A stretch of DNA of 29,016 bases from an uncultured Eubacterium sp. (GTDB taxonomy: Bacteria > Bacillota_A > Clostridia > Lachnospirales > Lachnospiraceae). The position numbers and the translations under genes were made by a program. Numbering within the stretch: position 1 is the first letter of the stretch; the number at the start of each line of letters is the position of its first letter. The notes beneath the pieces were generated by a model that did not search any database, was not told where the DNA came from, and saw only the letters and a program-made list of their open reading frames with translations. The stretch spans positions 1 to 29,016 of the forward strand of contig CAQBGY010000013.1 in assembly GCA_948759685.1 (NCBI GenBank), written 5' to 3'. Positions 19,401 through 28,686 of the stretch are shown one piece after another.

Positions 19401-21213
19401 ATTGATGAGCTTGAGGGTGAACTTGCAGACCAGACCATTCCGGCAGACCCAAATGTAAAGAATTACAGCTATACGCTTGTGGACGATAAAGTTTATTACC
19501 GTGAAAACTCTATTATGAAGCCTGTGGATATGAAAGACTCCATGCTGGAGCGCATTAAGGGCATGGTGGAAATAAGGGACTGCACACAGGAGCTGATAGG
19601 CGTGCAACTTCAGGAGTACCCGGATACCGCCATTCAGGAAAAGCAGGCACAATTAAATTTCCTGTATGATGCCTTTTCCAAAAAATACGGGCGTATCAAT
19701 TCACAGACCAACAAGAGGGCGTTTAATCAGGACAGTAGCTACTGTCTGTTGTGTTCCCTTGAAAAAACGGACGAGGAAGGGAAATTTACTGGCAAAGCGG
19801 ATATGTTCACAAAGCGTACCATTAAAAAAGCGGAGGCTGTCACAAGCGTTGACACGGCAGCCGAAGCCCTTGCGGTGTCGCTGTCGGAGAAAGCAAAAGT
19901 TGACCTTGGCTATATGGCGGAGCTGTCCGAGAAAGATACTGATACGATAAAAGAGGAACTGTACGGGGTTATTTTCCAGAATCCCGTAACGGATAAGTGG
20001 GAAACAGCGGATGAATATTTAAGCGGAAACGTCCGTGACAAGCTGGAAACAGCGAAAATTTATGCAGAGAGCCACCCGGAATATAGCGTAAATGTGCAGG
20101 CGCTCACACAGGTGCAGCCCAAAGAGCTTGACGCAAGCGAGATTGAGGTTCGTATCGGTGCAACATGGGTGAAGCCGGAGTACCTTGAGGATTTCATGCG
20201 TGACACCTTTGAAACGCCGCAGCACCTGTTTGACAGGAATGTCATGGGCATACAGTTTTCTGATGTGACCGGGCAGTGGAACGTAAAGGGCAAAAATGCG
20301 GATGTTGGAAATGCCCTTGTGAACATGACTTACGGGACAAACCGCAGGAACGCCTACCAGATTTTAGAGGATTCGCTGAACTTAAAGGACAGCCGTGTAT
20401 ATGACACAATCACGGAGGACGGGAAGGAAAAGAGAGTCCTCAATAAAAAAGAAACCACACTTGCAGCACAGAAACAGGACACCATAAGGGAAGCCTTTAA
20501 GGACTGGATTTTCCGTGACCCGGACAGGCGGCAGGATTTGGTGGCAAAATACAATAAATTGTTCAACTCCACAAGACCGAGGGAATATGACGGGGCGCAC
20601 TTGAAATTCCCCGGCATGACACCGGATATTACACTGAAACCGCACCAGAAAAACGCAGTCGCACATGTTTTATATGGGGATAATACCTTACTGGCGCACT
20701 GTGTCGGGGCAGGCAAGACCTTTGAGATGACAGCGGCGGCTATGGAAAGCAGACGGTTAGGATTATGCCAAAAGAGTTTATTTGTCGTGCCGAACCACCT
20801 TACGGAGCAGTGGGCGAGCGATTTCCTGCGGCTCTATCCCGGCGCAAATATCCTTGCGGCAACAAAAAAAGATTTTGAGCCTGCCAACCGGAAAAAATTC
20901 TGTTCCAGAATAGCGACGGGCGATTATGATGCGGTCATTATCGGACACTCTCAATTCGAGAAAATCCCCCTTTCCATGGAGCGACAGCAGGCGATGATAG
21001 AGCGCCAGATCAGCGAGATAGAGCTTGCCATACAGCAGGCAAAGGAAGATAATGGGGAGCGCTACACCATTAAGCAGATGGAGAAAACGAAAAAATCACT
21101 CCTTACAAGGCTGGAAAAGCTCAATGACACATCGAGGAAAGACAATGTAGTAACTTTTGAGCAGCTTGGCGTTGACAGGCTCTTTGTAGACGAGAGCCAT
21201 AATTATAAAAATC
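13401..21213 (+). CDS. Giant N6-methyltransferase / SNF2-type helicase, exon 1
   Basis: Exon 1 supplies the first 2604 codons, plus one base, of a 3332-residue protein after splicing to 23988-26173. The N-terminus (1-235) resembles domains shared with ArdC-like ICE proteins. Residues about 260-475 are low-complexity and overlap tnpV. The region about 475-1000 holds repeated accessory modules, each with YxxGxxxxEMAxFLKxEY-like motifs near 655 and 870. The methyltransferase core has SAM motif LEPAAGIGNFFG from residue 1765 and catalytic-type motif GNVPFGQY (N1830; NPPF is usual). The helicase has Walker A VGAGKT (K2439) and motif II DESH (D2597). The start ATG follows GGAGGG at 13390-13395. Without splicing the protein ends 11 residues into the intron and lacks helicase motifs III-VI. 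Such proteins are thought to protect or process transferred DNA. Confidence 0.9.
14356..14709 (+). CDS. tnpV: TnpV-family transposon-associated protein, overprinted inside the helicase gene
   Basis: A 117-residue ORF in the +1 frame relative to the giant helicase gene, wholly inside it. It opens MKLTYEKNGDYLIPNL, continues with KYGLMRRNYLKEHRRGIYSGMLL and ends AEEIVLTELVYSL; these are hallmark segments of the TnpV family (PF14198) of transposon-encoded proteins. The function of the family is unknown. A strong ribosome site GGAGGG at 14342-14347 is 8 bases before the ATG, so independent translation is plausible. The helicase frame over the same bases (residues 319-436) is a G/S/E/D/R-rich linker with no evident fold, whereas the TnpV frame looks like a normal compact helical protein. 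This suggests that the TnpV frame is the constrained one. An annotation keeping only the longest ORF would miss it. Confidence 0.85.
   Translation: MKLTYEKNGDYLIPNLTPNSEPEEALTKYGLMRRNYLKEHRRGIYSGMLLEGSLKAHCLEIQEQAERRLDVLMEQMAKAEGVDEELKASDQMKWVQMMNNIKNSAEEIVLTELVYSL
17253..17277. repeat. Intragenic palindromic repeat, copy 3 (perfect)
   Basis: Perfect 12+1+12 palindrome: ACTTCTGGACAT, centre G, ATGTCCAGAAGT. It is in frame in the helicase gene, encoding TSGHDVQKS at a domain boundary near residue 1285. As RNA it could fold as a 10-bp stem with a 5-base loop. Confidence 0.9.
17994..18018. repeat. Intragenic palindromic repeat, copy 4
   Basis: The left half is perfect; the right half differs in the last bases (CCAGAGGC). 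In frame in the helicase gene, encoding TSGHDVQRL near residue 1532. Confidence 0.85.
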
Positions 21214-21949
21214 GCGTGAAACGTTGTCGCATAAGGCATGATTGATAAACCTGCCGAAAACGACCAACAAAAATCACTTAGAAATAAGAATGAATTGTTA
21301 GAACTTAAATCTTGAAATCAAGGGGGAAGTACCCTTGCCACACAGAATCAACGCTGATGACAGAATATCAAAACTGTAGGCGGTGTGCGAGATAATCCTT
21401 CACTATGCGAGGCGGCTGTATCGGCCCACGTATAAAGCGTGATGAAGTCGTAACTTGATTGTCCTAAGTCATTACGGATATGGAATATATAGTGCGGTCT
21501 TCCGAAGGCTATGGCTACACGCAGAAAAAGCTATGCAGCATCGTAAGAGTTTAACGGCATCCGAAAGGGTGAAAGATTAGGGAAGAATGTATTGCTGGTT
21601 TTTCAATACAATCCTGTACGGATGAAATGCCGTGCAGAATACACAGCAACTGTGATTCAAAGTGTATTTGTCCCTACGGTGTAAGGTAGCAGCCTAAGGT
21701 CTTCAAGCAGTTAAATCTGCACAAGGATAGAGATTTAGGAACGTTTGAGAGCCTGTGCTGGAGCTATACAGGGCGATGAAGGCACAGGAGGTCAGCAGTC
21801 CCATAGTAGTCTGAGATTGGGAAAGCCAGTCACAGGGCTGAAATGCCCACGGCGAAGGGGACTAGTCAGACCAATTTACAAATTTCACAAAACAAAAGAA
21901 AATAAAAACTCCCTGAAATACGGGTGACGAACTGCGAGGTGATAGCCTT

Positions 21950-23827
21950 GTGCATTTGAACGTCAGATTTTCAACCGAAGCGGAAATGAAGCAGACTTTA
22001 GATTTCCTTTACGAGAAATCGAAAGAGGGAATCAGCTTTACAGGTCTTGTGGAAGCAATGGTCAACGAAGTCACCATTGTCACCGCAATCCATAACATTA
22101 AGTCGAACAAAGGCAGTAAAACGGCTGGCGTTGACCAGATGAAAATGGACAGGTATCTGCAAATGCCAAGAGAAGAACTGATTGCACTGATAAGGGATAA
22201 TTTCAGCAACTACAGACCAAAACCAGCAAGACGGGCATATATCCCGAAAAAGAATGGAAAACAGCGCCCACTGGGTATTCCAACAGCTTTGGACAGAATC
22301 ATACAGGAATGCGTGAGGATAGTCATAGAGCCGATATGTGAAGCAAGATTTTATCCGCATAGTTACGGTTTCCGCCCTTACAGGGCACAGAAATACGCAA
22401 TCCGTGACATTGTAAATGTGATAAATTCAGCGACACACTCCCCAGACCAGCCAGTGTGGGCGGTTGAGGGGGACATTAAAGGCTGTTTTGACAATATCGA
22501 CCACAAAATCCTGCTAAAGAAGATATGGCGCATTGGAATCCATGACAAAAGGGTAATCAAGATGATACAGCAGATGTTAAAGGCTGGGTATATCGAAAGC
22601 GGTCTTATGAACGCTACAGAAGTTGGCACAATGCAGGGCGGAATTTTGTCGCCGCTGCTGTCAAATGTGTATCTGAATGATTTTGACTGGTTTGTAGGAA
22701 GGATGTATATGGAGCCGCACAGGAAATGTAAGCACAAGTGCAATGATACACGCAGGCTGAAATGGTCTGGCGTTACTCCAAAATACAACTACCGTTTTGC
22801 TGATGACTGGGTAATTCTCACATCAACAGAGCAGGAGGCGTACAGGCTGAAACGTATGCTGACAAAATATTTCAAAGCAAAAATGAAGCTGGAATTATCA
22901 CAGGAAAAAACCTATGTGACAGATTTACGGACAAAAGGAATACATTTCCTTGGTTTCGTTGTCAAAGCAGAGAGGAAAAGGAAGACCCCAGACCCAAAAA
23001 CGTGGACGGACAATCTGGTAGGGAAACCATTGCCAGATATGGAGCGGCTGAAGGAGAAAATCCGTAAGATTGCTGATGAAGTCCGTGAAATCAAGAAAAT
23101 GACGGAAAGGAGCGTACAGGCGGCACAGATACAGCGTGTAAATTCCATGATTGTAGGCGTAGCGCAATACCTGCAACCCTCAATCTGCTCCCATGCGTTC
23201 CATGCCATAGACAGGAGAATCAACAATACAGCATTGGCGGTATGGAAAAAGAGTTTTCCGAAGCACTATAACGAATTTCAGATTCCGTTAAAGGAGCTTT
23301 GCAATCTCCCGCACAGGCATGAGGGGTACAAAAGCAAGACGTTTGCTGTCCCTATTGAGGGAAAATGGTTCGGAATCACTATGGCGTTTATCACGCATAG
23401 CAAGTATGAAAGCAGACCCTATGACCAGCGCATGACACCTTATACGGAAGAAGGCAGGCGAATCTACAGAAGTTACCGTAGCAGGAGCAAGCCGCTTCCG
23501 TGTGACAGACCGTCAGTCAATACAGCAAGGGACATACAGCTATCGGTCTACGCAAAGACAGTATTTAATTTTGAATACTTTATGAACAGGGAATATGCGT
23601 ATAACAGGGACAAAGGCAAGTGCAAATGCTGTAAGAAGCCGCTATTTTCAGATAGTAAGAAATGTTGTTACCACGTTAAAAGGGAACTTCCGCTTGAAAA
23701 AGTTAATAAAGTGCAGAATCTCATATGGCTATGCAATGACTGTTACCGAATGGTCAACAATGGTGCGATACCGCCAGATATAGACGAAAAGGTATTAAAG
23801 AAGATTCAAAAGTATAAAAATATGTGA
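21950..23827 (+). CDS. ltrA: Group II intron reverse transcriptase/maturase
   Basis: A 625-residue intron-encoded protein that would help the intron splice and retrohome. The reverse-transcriptase domain runs from about 35 to 330: NIKSNKGSKTAGVD, RPLGIPTALDRIIQE, YGFRPYRAQKYAI, GDIKGCFDNIDH, MQGGILSPLLSN. The catalytic motif is FADD (F283-D286) where YADD is most common; FADD occurs in other group II proteins. The maturase domain X lies around 370-480. A C-terminal HNH-type region (CKCCKKP, CYHV, NLIWLCNDC) ends at about 610, but the last histidine of the usual motif appears replaced, so nuclease activity is uncertain. Start GTG 21950 has GAGGTG at 21936-21941. Frame and length are intact. 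Confidence 0.95.
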   Translation: MHLNVRFSTEAEMKQTLDFLYEKSKEGISFTGLVEAMVNEVTIVTAIHNIKSNKGSKTAGVDQMKMDRYLQMPREELIALIRDNFSNYRPKPARRAYIPKKNGKQRPLGIPTALDRIIQECVRIVIEPICEARFYPHSYGFRPYRAQKYAIRDIVNVINSATHSPDQPVWAVEGDIKGCFDNIDHKILLKKIWRIGIHDKRVIKMIQQMLKAGYIESGLMNATEVGTMQGGILSPLLSNVYLNDFDWFVGRMYMEPHRKCKHKCNDTRRLKWSGVTPKYNYRFADDWVILTSTEQEAYRLKRMLTKYFKAKMKLELSQEKTYVTDLRTKGIHFLGFVVKAERKRKTPDPKTWTDNLVGKPLPDMERLKEKIRKIADEVREIKKMTERSVQAAQIQRVNSMIVGVAQYLQPSICSHAFHAIDRRINNTALAVWKKSFPKHYNEFQIPLKELCNLPHRHEGYKSKTFAVPIEGKWFGITMAFITHSKYESRPYDQRMTPYTEEGRRIYRSYRSRSKPLPCDRPSVNTARDIQLSVYAKTVFNFEYFMNREYAYNRDKGKCKCCKKPLFSDSKKCCYHVKRELPLEKVNKVQNLIWLCNDCYRMVNNGAIPPDIDEKVLKKIQKYKNM

Positions 23828-23902
23828 AATTTGTAAGCACGATATGTACCGTGAGGGCATAGAGTGTTGAACCCCGATGGAGGGTAGTAAGTTGGTTTGA
23901 TG

Positions 23903-23987
23903 GAACGCCGGGTGCGATGAAAGTTGCATGCCCGGTGTGGGACGGGGGAAAAGGCGGAGATAACTTCAAAACCTTACCTATCGTCAT
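23903..23987 (+). ncRNA. Group II intron domains V and VI
   Basis: Domain V folds as GCCGGG (23907-23912) with CCCGGT (23930-23935). The upper stem TGCGAT / GTTGCA is capped by a GAAA tetraloop at 23919-23922. These are the length and shape of the catalytic hairpin of group II ribozymes. The following GGCGGAGATAACTTC and CCTTACCTATCGTCAT segments fit domain VI, with a candidate bulged branch-point A in CCTTACCTA. The intron ends at 23987. Confidence 0.75.
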
Positions 23988-26173
23988 TTTTTTTATACAC
24001 AAAAATGCGGAACGTGGCGGGCATAGCACAGACAGAGGCGCAGAAGTCCTCGGATATGTTTGCAAAATGCCAGTATCTTGATGAGATAACAGGCGGCAAG
24101 GGAGTGACTTTTGCAACCGGAACGCCGATCAGCAACAGTATGACGGAGCTTTATACCAATATGCGCTACCTCCAGTATGGTACGCTGCAGAAGTTAGGGC
24201 TTGGGCATTTTGATAGTTGGGCTTCTTCTTTCGGAGAAACACAAACGGCGATAGAACTGGCACCTGAAGGGACTGGCTACCGGGCAAAGACAAGGTTTGC
24301 GAAATTCTTTAATCTGCCGGAGCTTATCTCCCTTTTTAAAGAGAGCGCCGACATTCAGACACCGGATATGCTGAAACTTCCAGTGCCGGAGGTGGAGTAT
24401 GAAAACGTGGTATTAAAGCCGAGTGAATATCAGCAGGATATAGTTTCCTCACTTGCCGACAGAGCCGAAGCGGTACGCAACAGGCTTGTCGAGCCGCATC
24501 AGGACAACATGCTCAAGATAACGAACGATGGGCGGAAGCTGGCACTGGATCAGCGGCTTGTCAATGATATGCTGCCGGACAACGAAAACTCAAAAGCAAG
24601 TACCTGTGTTGAAAAAGCATTTGAGATATGGGAGCAGACAAAGGAGCAGAAATCAGCACAGTTAATTTTTTGCGATCTGTCAACGCCGAAAGGAGATGGC
24701 ACATTTAATGTATATGAGGATGTAAAAAATAAACTGGTAGAGAAAGGAGTGCCGGAGAATGAAATAGCATTTATCCATAGTGCGAATACAGACACAAGGA
24801 AAGCGGAGCTGTTCGGGAAAGTGAGAAGCGGGCAGGTTCGTTTTTTATTGGGTTCAACGCAGAAAATGGGGGCAGGTACAAATGTTCAGGACAGGCTTAT
24901 CGCACTGCACCACCTTGATGTGCCGTGGCGTCCTTCCGACATCGAACAGCAGGAGGGGCGTATTCTGCGCCAGGGCAACGAGAACGAAAAAGTAAAGATT
25001 TTCCGCTATGTCACGGAAGGGACATTCGACAGCTACTCCTGGCAGGTCATTGAAAATAAACAGAAATTTATTTCGCAGATTATGACAAGCAAAAGCCCGG
25101 TGCGGAGCTGTGAGGACGTGGACGAAGCGGCGCTCACTTATGCGGAAGTTAAAGCCCTTGCGACTGGCAATCCCTATATAAAAGAGAAGATGGATCTCGA
25201 TATTCAGGTGTCAAAGCTAAAGCTGATGAAAGGAAATCATATCAGTCAGAAATATAAACTGGAAGATAACATCACGCAACGCTACCCACAGCAGATAGCC
25301 ATTCTGAAAGAACGGATCGGTGGCATGGAGGCTGATATACAGAGGGCGAAAACAAACCTTCCGGTAGACAAGGAACAGTTTGTTATGAAAGTGGGGGATA
25401 AAACCTATACGGACAGAAAGGAAGCCGGAACCGCACTTATAGAGATGTGTAAGGAGATGAAAACCGTCAATGTGCCTGCCACAGTGGGAGAATATGCCGG
25501 ATTCAAGATGTCAGCGTCTTTTGATTCGCTGAACCATAAATTTGTGATGAATCTGAAAGGGCAGCTCTCCCACAATCTTGAGATTGGCTCTGACCCTCTT
25601 GGAAACCTTGCCCGTATCAACCATGCGCTGGAATCCATGCCGAAACAGCTTGCTGAAGCAAAAACAAAACTGGAAACAGTGGAGAGGCAGCTTGAAACAG
25701 CCAAAGCGGAGGTAAACAAGCCTTTTGCACAGGAAGCGGAGCTTGCGGAAAAACTGGAACGTCTTTCCGCCTTAAATGCCCTGCTCAACATGGATGAAAA
25801 AGGCGATGATGCCCTCGGCATGGATGACAGCCCCGATATGGATAAGGTCGGGGAGGAAGAAAAGGAAGGTCAGGAAACATCTGGACATAATGTCCAGAAG
25901 TCGGAGAAGGAGGATTATGCCATTGATAAGCCGGAAACAGTGGAAACTTCCGCGGATACGCCGATACCATACCCGGTTGAAAACGCAAGACACAATTATG
26001 CGGTGGACGATGGAAACAGACAGGGATTAAAACTTGTGGCAGCAATGGCTGACAAGCCCGCACAGAAAACCTCTTTAAAGGAGAAACTGGAAGCGTATAA
26101 AAGAAAGGTTGCCGGGGGAGATATGGAAAAGACTATGCCAAAAAAGGAAAAAGATAAAGCAGAAACTTTATAA
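23988..26173 (+). CDS. Giant N6-methyltransferase / SNF2-type helicase, exon 2
   Basis: Exon 2 supplies residues 2605-3332. It begins LFLYTKMRNVAGIAQTEA, contains helicase motif III TGTPISNS (T2648) and then the C-terminal RecA-like lobe with HSANTDTRKAELFGK, LLGSTQKMGAGTNVQ (motif V) and QQEGRILRQGN (motif VI, R2929). The tail is coiled coil and linker, including one palindromic repeat, and ends in a lysine-rich stretch. The open frame extends upstream to an ATG at 23924, but that part is intron sequence. Unspliced, this lobe could be translated only from an internal site such as ATG 24005, which has no good ribosome site. A terminator follows the stop at 26187-26208. Confidence 0.9.
25877..25901. 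repeat. Intragenic palindromic repeat, copy 5
   Basis: ACATCTGGACAT, centre A, ATGTCCAGAAGT: one mismatch between the halves. In frame in helicase exon 2, encoding TSGHNVQKS in the C-terminal linker. Confidence 0.85.
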
Positions 26174-26186
26174 CCAATTTGGGGAG

Positions 26187-26208
26187 GACAGCCGCAGTGC
26201 TGTCTTTT
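26187..26208 (+). terminator. Rho-independent terminator after the helicase gene
   Basis: GACAGC (26187-26192) pairs with GCTGTC (26199-26204) around a six-base loop and is followed by TTTT. Outer GGGG/CCCC runs can extend the stem. It ends the long transfer-module transcript. Confidence 0.8.
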
Positions 26209-26291
26209 CCCCGTCATTATCAGGGAAGGAGGCTGTGTTATAAAGATAAAAAAATTTATGTAATTTAGTTACATTCGTTCAGCTATCTAAA

Positions 26292-27541
26292 CACGACAAA
26301 CGCATGAGTAAATAAATTGTGAACATGCCTCTTTTCTGGTAAAATAAAAGAAAAGGGGCGTTGTTTATGGAAGAATTATTAAATTGGATGGAATATATTG
26401 AAGATGTGCGTCAAAAAAAGAAAGTCCGGCATTTGCTAAAGGATATTCTTGTGATTGTTTTGTTTGCCACACTCGCAAATGCAGATGACTGGGTAGAGAT
26501 TGCGCTGTTTGCACAGGTGTATGAAGAGTATCTTAAAAAATATATCGAGTTAAAGAATGGCCCGCCGTCTCATGATACTATACAGCGAGTAATGGGGATG
26601 ATTTCACCGGATATTCTCCAACAGCTTTATGGAAAATGGCAAGAACTGCTGAACCGGGAAGAAGGCGAAGCACTGAAGAAGATCATCTGTATAGATGGAA
26701 AAACAATGCGTTCTAACAAACAGGGGAAAGAGAAGCCGTCCCATATTGTAACCGCATGGAGCCGTGAAGACGGTTTCAGCCTGGGACAGAAAGCAGTGAA
26801 CGAAAAGAGCAATGAGATTACAGCAATTCCGGAATTAATAGAAAGGTTACAAATAAAGGGACAGATTATTACGATAGATGCAATGGGAACGCAGACAGCG
26901 ATCGCAGAAAAAATTTGGAGAAAAAGGGCAGATTATGTGTTGGCATTAAAAGGAAACCAGGGGAGCTTATATGAAGAAGTAAAAGAGTATTTTGCAGATG
27001 AAGAACTAACCAGAGAGATAGAAAAATCAGGAAATTATAAGAAAACGGAAGAAAAAGCCCACGGGCAGATAGAGACGCGGGAATATTACCAGACAGAAGA
27101 TATCCAATGGATGATACAGAAAAAAGACTGGAAAGGGCTGAAAAGCATAGCGATGGAAAGAAAAAGCATAGAAAAGAATGGGAGAAAGAAAACGGAATAC
27201 CGCTATTTTATCAGCAGCCTAAAAGGGGACATAGAAACCATAAGCCGGGCAGTAAGAGGGCATTGGAGCATAGAGAGCATGCACTGGCATCTGGATGTAA
27301 CATTTCGAGAAGACGCAAACGCAACACTGGATAAAATGTCAGCGCAGAATCTGAATATAATCAGGAAATGGAGCTTAAGCATACTAAAGCTGATGGAACT
27401 TACAAAAAAGAAATTATCAATGAAGAAAAAAAGGTTTGTAATAAGTCTGTCACCAATTAAATATTTGGAGGAAGTACTGGACTTTTAAAAAATTACAGTT
27501 GGAAAAATTTGAATGGCAGAAACATTCATGCGTTTGTCGTG
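26292..27541 (+). mobile_element. ISAs1-family insertion sequence, complete
   Basis: A 1250-bp element with perfect 16-bp terminal inverted repeats: CACGACAAACGCATGA at 26292-26307 and its complement at 27526-27541. The 9-bp target duplication CTATCTAAA lies at 26283-26291 and 27542-27550. Size, duplication length and the encoded transposase fit the ISAs1 family. Ends, duplication and ORF are all undamaged, which suggests recent insertion. It landed in the intergenic stretch between the helicase terminator and the promoter of the PD-(D/E)XK gene, apparently breaking nothing. Confidence 0.93.
26367..27488 (+). CDS. ISAs1-family DDE transposase
   Basis: A 373-residue transposase. The N-terminal DDE-associated domain (about 1-90) contains RHLLKDILVIVLFATLANADDW. 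The RNase H-like core has the first Asp in IICIDGKTMR, the second in IITIDAMGTQ, then ADYVLALKGNQ, and the catalytic Glu region RGHWSIESMHWHLDVTFRED near the end. These are the standard ISAs1/H-repeat-type motifs. The start at ATG 26367 has AAGGGG at 26353-26358 with 8-base spacing; an in-frame TTG at 26361 is too close to that site. The ORF fills the element between its inverted repeats and appears intact. Confidence 0.95.
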   Translation: MEELLNWMEYIEDVRQKKKVRHLLKDILVIVLFATLANADDWVEIALFAQVYEEYLKKYIELKNGPPSHDTIQRVMGMISPDILQQLYGKWQELLNREEGEALKKIICIDGKTMRSNKQGKEKPSHIVTAWSREDGFSLGQKAVNEKSNEITAIPELIERLQIKGQIITIDAMGTQTAIAEKIWRKRADYVLALKGNQGSLYEEVKEYFADEELTREIEKSGNYKKTEEKAHGQIETREYYQTEDIQWMIQKKDWKGLKSIAMERKSIEKNGRKKTEYRYFISSLKGDIETISRAVRGHWSIESMHWHLDVTFREDANATLDKMSAQNLNIIRKWSLSILKLMELTKKKLSMKKKRFVISLSPIKYLEEVLDF

Positions 27542-27559
27542 CTATCTAAAAAGTGTTGA

Positions 27560-27588
27560 TTGCTTTTGCGGGAAATCCGGGTTATAAT
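27560..27588 (+). promoter_or_regulatory. Probable sigma-A promoter for the PD-(D/E)XK gene
   Basis: A perfect -10 box TATAAT is at 27583-27588. A weak -35 box TTGCTT lies at 27560-27565 with 17-base spacing; TTGATT at 27556 is an alternative but would leave 21 bases. The promoter lies just outside the ISAs1 target duplication and about 70 bases before the start codon. Confidence 0.55.
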
Positions 27589-27660
27589 AAATTTGAGGTC
27601 ATATACCTATGGGAATGGCTTTGACGTTTCCGGCAAATATACAAAAGGAGGTCTATGACT

Positions 27661-28605
27661 GTGGACACAGAGATAAAAAATGCGGTAAATACATCGGATA
27701 AAGATGCACAATACGATGACAGGGCAAAACGCCTGCTGGGAAATAAGAGTATTCTGGCGCATATACTGGTTAAGACAGTAGATGAGTTTAAGGGAATGGA
27801 CCCGAAAGATGCCGTATCATACATTGAGGGAGAGCCTTTTATCGGTGTGGTTCCGGTAGAACCGGGGCTGACAAATGTTGATAAGGAAAAAACTGGGCAG
27901 CGGATTGTCGGGCTGAATACGGAAAATGCGGAGATTAACGAAGGGCTTATCCGGTTTGACATTATTTTTTATGTACGCATGAAAGACGGTATTTCACAAG
28001 TAATCGTGAATGTCGAAGCACAGAAAGACGAGCCGACAAGCTACCATATCCTGAACCGGGCAGTATTCTATGTAAGCCGCCTTGTTTCCTCGCAGAAGGA
28101 AAGGGATTTTATCAAGACAAACTATAATGACATAAAACGTGTTTTCAGTATTTGGGTTTGTATGAACATGGACGAGAACAGCATGGCTTATGTGCATCTG
28201 GCAAAGGATGATTTACTTGGTTCTTATCAGTGGAAAGGCGGGCTTGACCTGCTGAATATTGTACTGATCGGTATAGCAAATGAACTTCCGGAGCATGATG
28301 ATAAATATGAGCTACACCGTCTATTGAGTACACTTCTTTCAACGGGGTTATCTGTTGATGAAAAATTAGGGATTATAGAAAAAGAATATAGCATTATGGT
28401 AGACGATAGAATAAGAGAGGACGTGAGCGCTATGTGTAATTTGTCACAGGGAATCAGGGAAAAAGCAACGGATAATGCTTTAGCAGGCGTAATTATGAAT
28501 ATGCACAAGAAAGGCTATACATCTGAACAGATAGCGGAAATTGTTGAAAAGAGCGTTATGGAAGTAGAAGCTATCATTGAGAAGGCAGAGCCGGTATTGG
28601 CATAA
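27661..28605 (+). CDS. PD-(D/E)XK nuclease-family transposase-like (Rpn/PDDEXK_2-type) protein
   Basis: A 314-residue protein of the group usually named PD-(D/E)XK nuclease family transposase, common and often multicopy in gut Clostridia. The nuclease core shows IRFDIIFYVR (acidic D) followed by VIVNVEAQKDE (the E-x-Q/K pair). The segments LNRAVFYVSRLVSSQ and YNDIKRVFSIWVCMN follow, as is usual in the group. The C-terminus (about 240-314) is helical, with a YTSEQIAEIVEKS segment like a small helix-turn-helix. AAAGGAGG at 27644-27651 is 9 bases from GTG 27661 but only 3 from ATG 27655, so I prefer the GTG. It has its own promoter and terminators and looks like an independent cargo or mobile unit. 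Confidence 0.82.
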   Translation: MDTEIKNAVNTSDKDAQYDDRAKRLLGNKSILAHILVKTVDEFKGMDPKDAVSYIEGEPFIGVVPVEPGLTNVDKEKTGQRIVGLNTENAEINEGLIRFDIIFYVRMKDGISQVIVNVEAQKDEPTSYHILNRAVFYVSRLVSSQKERDFIKTNYNDIKRVFSIWVCMNMDENSMAYVHLAKDDLLGSYQWKGGLDLLNIVLIGIANELPEHDDKYELHRLLSTLLSTGLSVDEKLGIIEKEYSIMVDDRIREDVSAMCNLSQGIREKATDNALAGVIMNMHKKGYTSEQIAEIVEKSVMEVEAIIEKAEPVLA

Positions 28606-28632
28606 ACAAAGCAACTTAATAACAGATACAGT

Positions 28633-28675
28633 AAAGCAGTGAACAAGATTTTTTGAAATCGGTTCGCTGCTTTTT
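28633..28675 (+). terminator. Rho-independent terminator after the PD-(D/E)XK gene
   Basis: AAAGCAGTGAAC (28633-28644) pairs with GTTCGCTGCTTT (28662-28673) with one G-T wobble around a 17-base loop, and the T run extends to 28675. Confidence 0.85.
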
Positions 28676-28686
28676 CTATTTTCAGG

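Larger units (their letters stand above)
21214..23987 (+). mobile_element. Group II intron interrupting the helicase gene
   Basis: A 2774-nt insertion carrying a reverse-transcriptase/maturase ORF and a group II domain V, placed between codons for NYKN and FLYTKM of the helicase. Joining C21213 to TT at 23988-23989 makes a leucine codon and restores the continuous conserved sequence NYKNLFLYTKMRNV, with exons totalling 9999 bases, a multiple of three. On this reading the intron starts GCGTGAAACG, a departure from the usual GUGYG, and ends CGTCAT, consistent with the usual AY end. Bases 21214-21949 are the structured ribozyme (domains I-III), with no credible gene there. Exact ends are inferred from frame restoration. 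It has the host orientation, as needed for splicing. Confidence 0.9.

Noticed and set aside
23924..23987. Apparent N-terminal extension of helicase exon 2 from ATG 23924
   Set aside because: These codons are domain V and VI of the intron; helicase similarity begins only with LFLYTKM at the splice junction.
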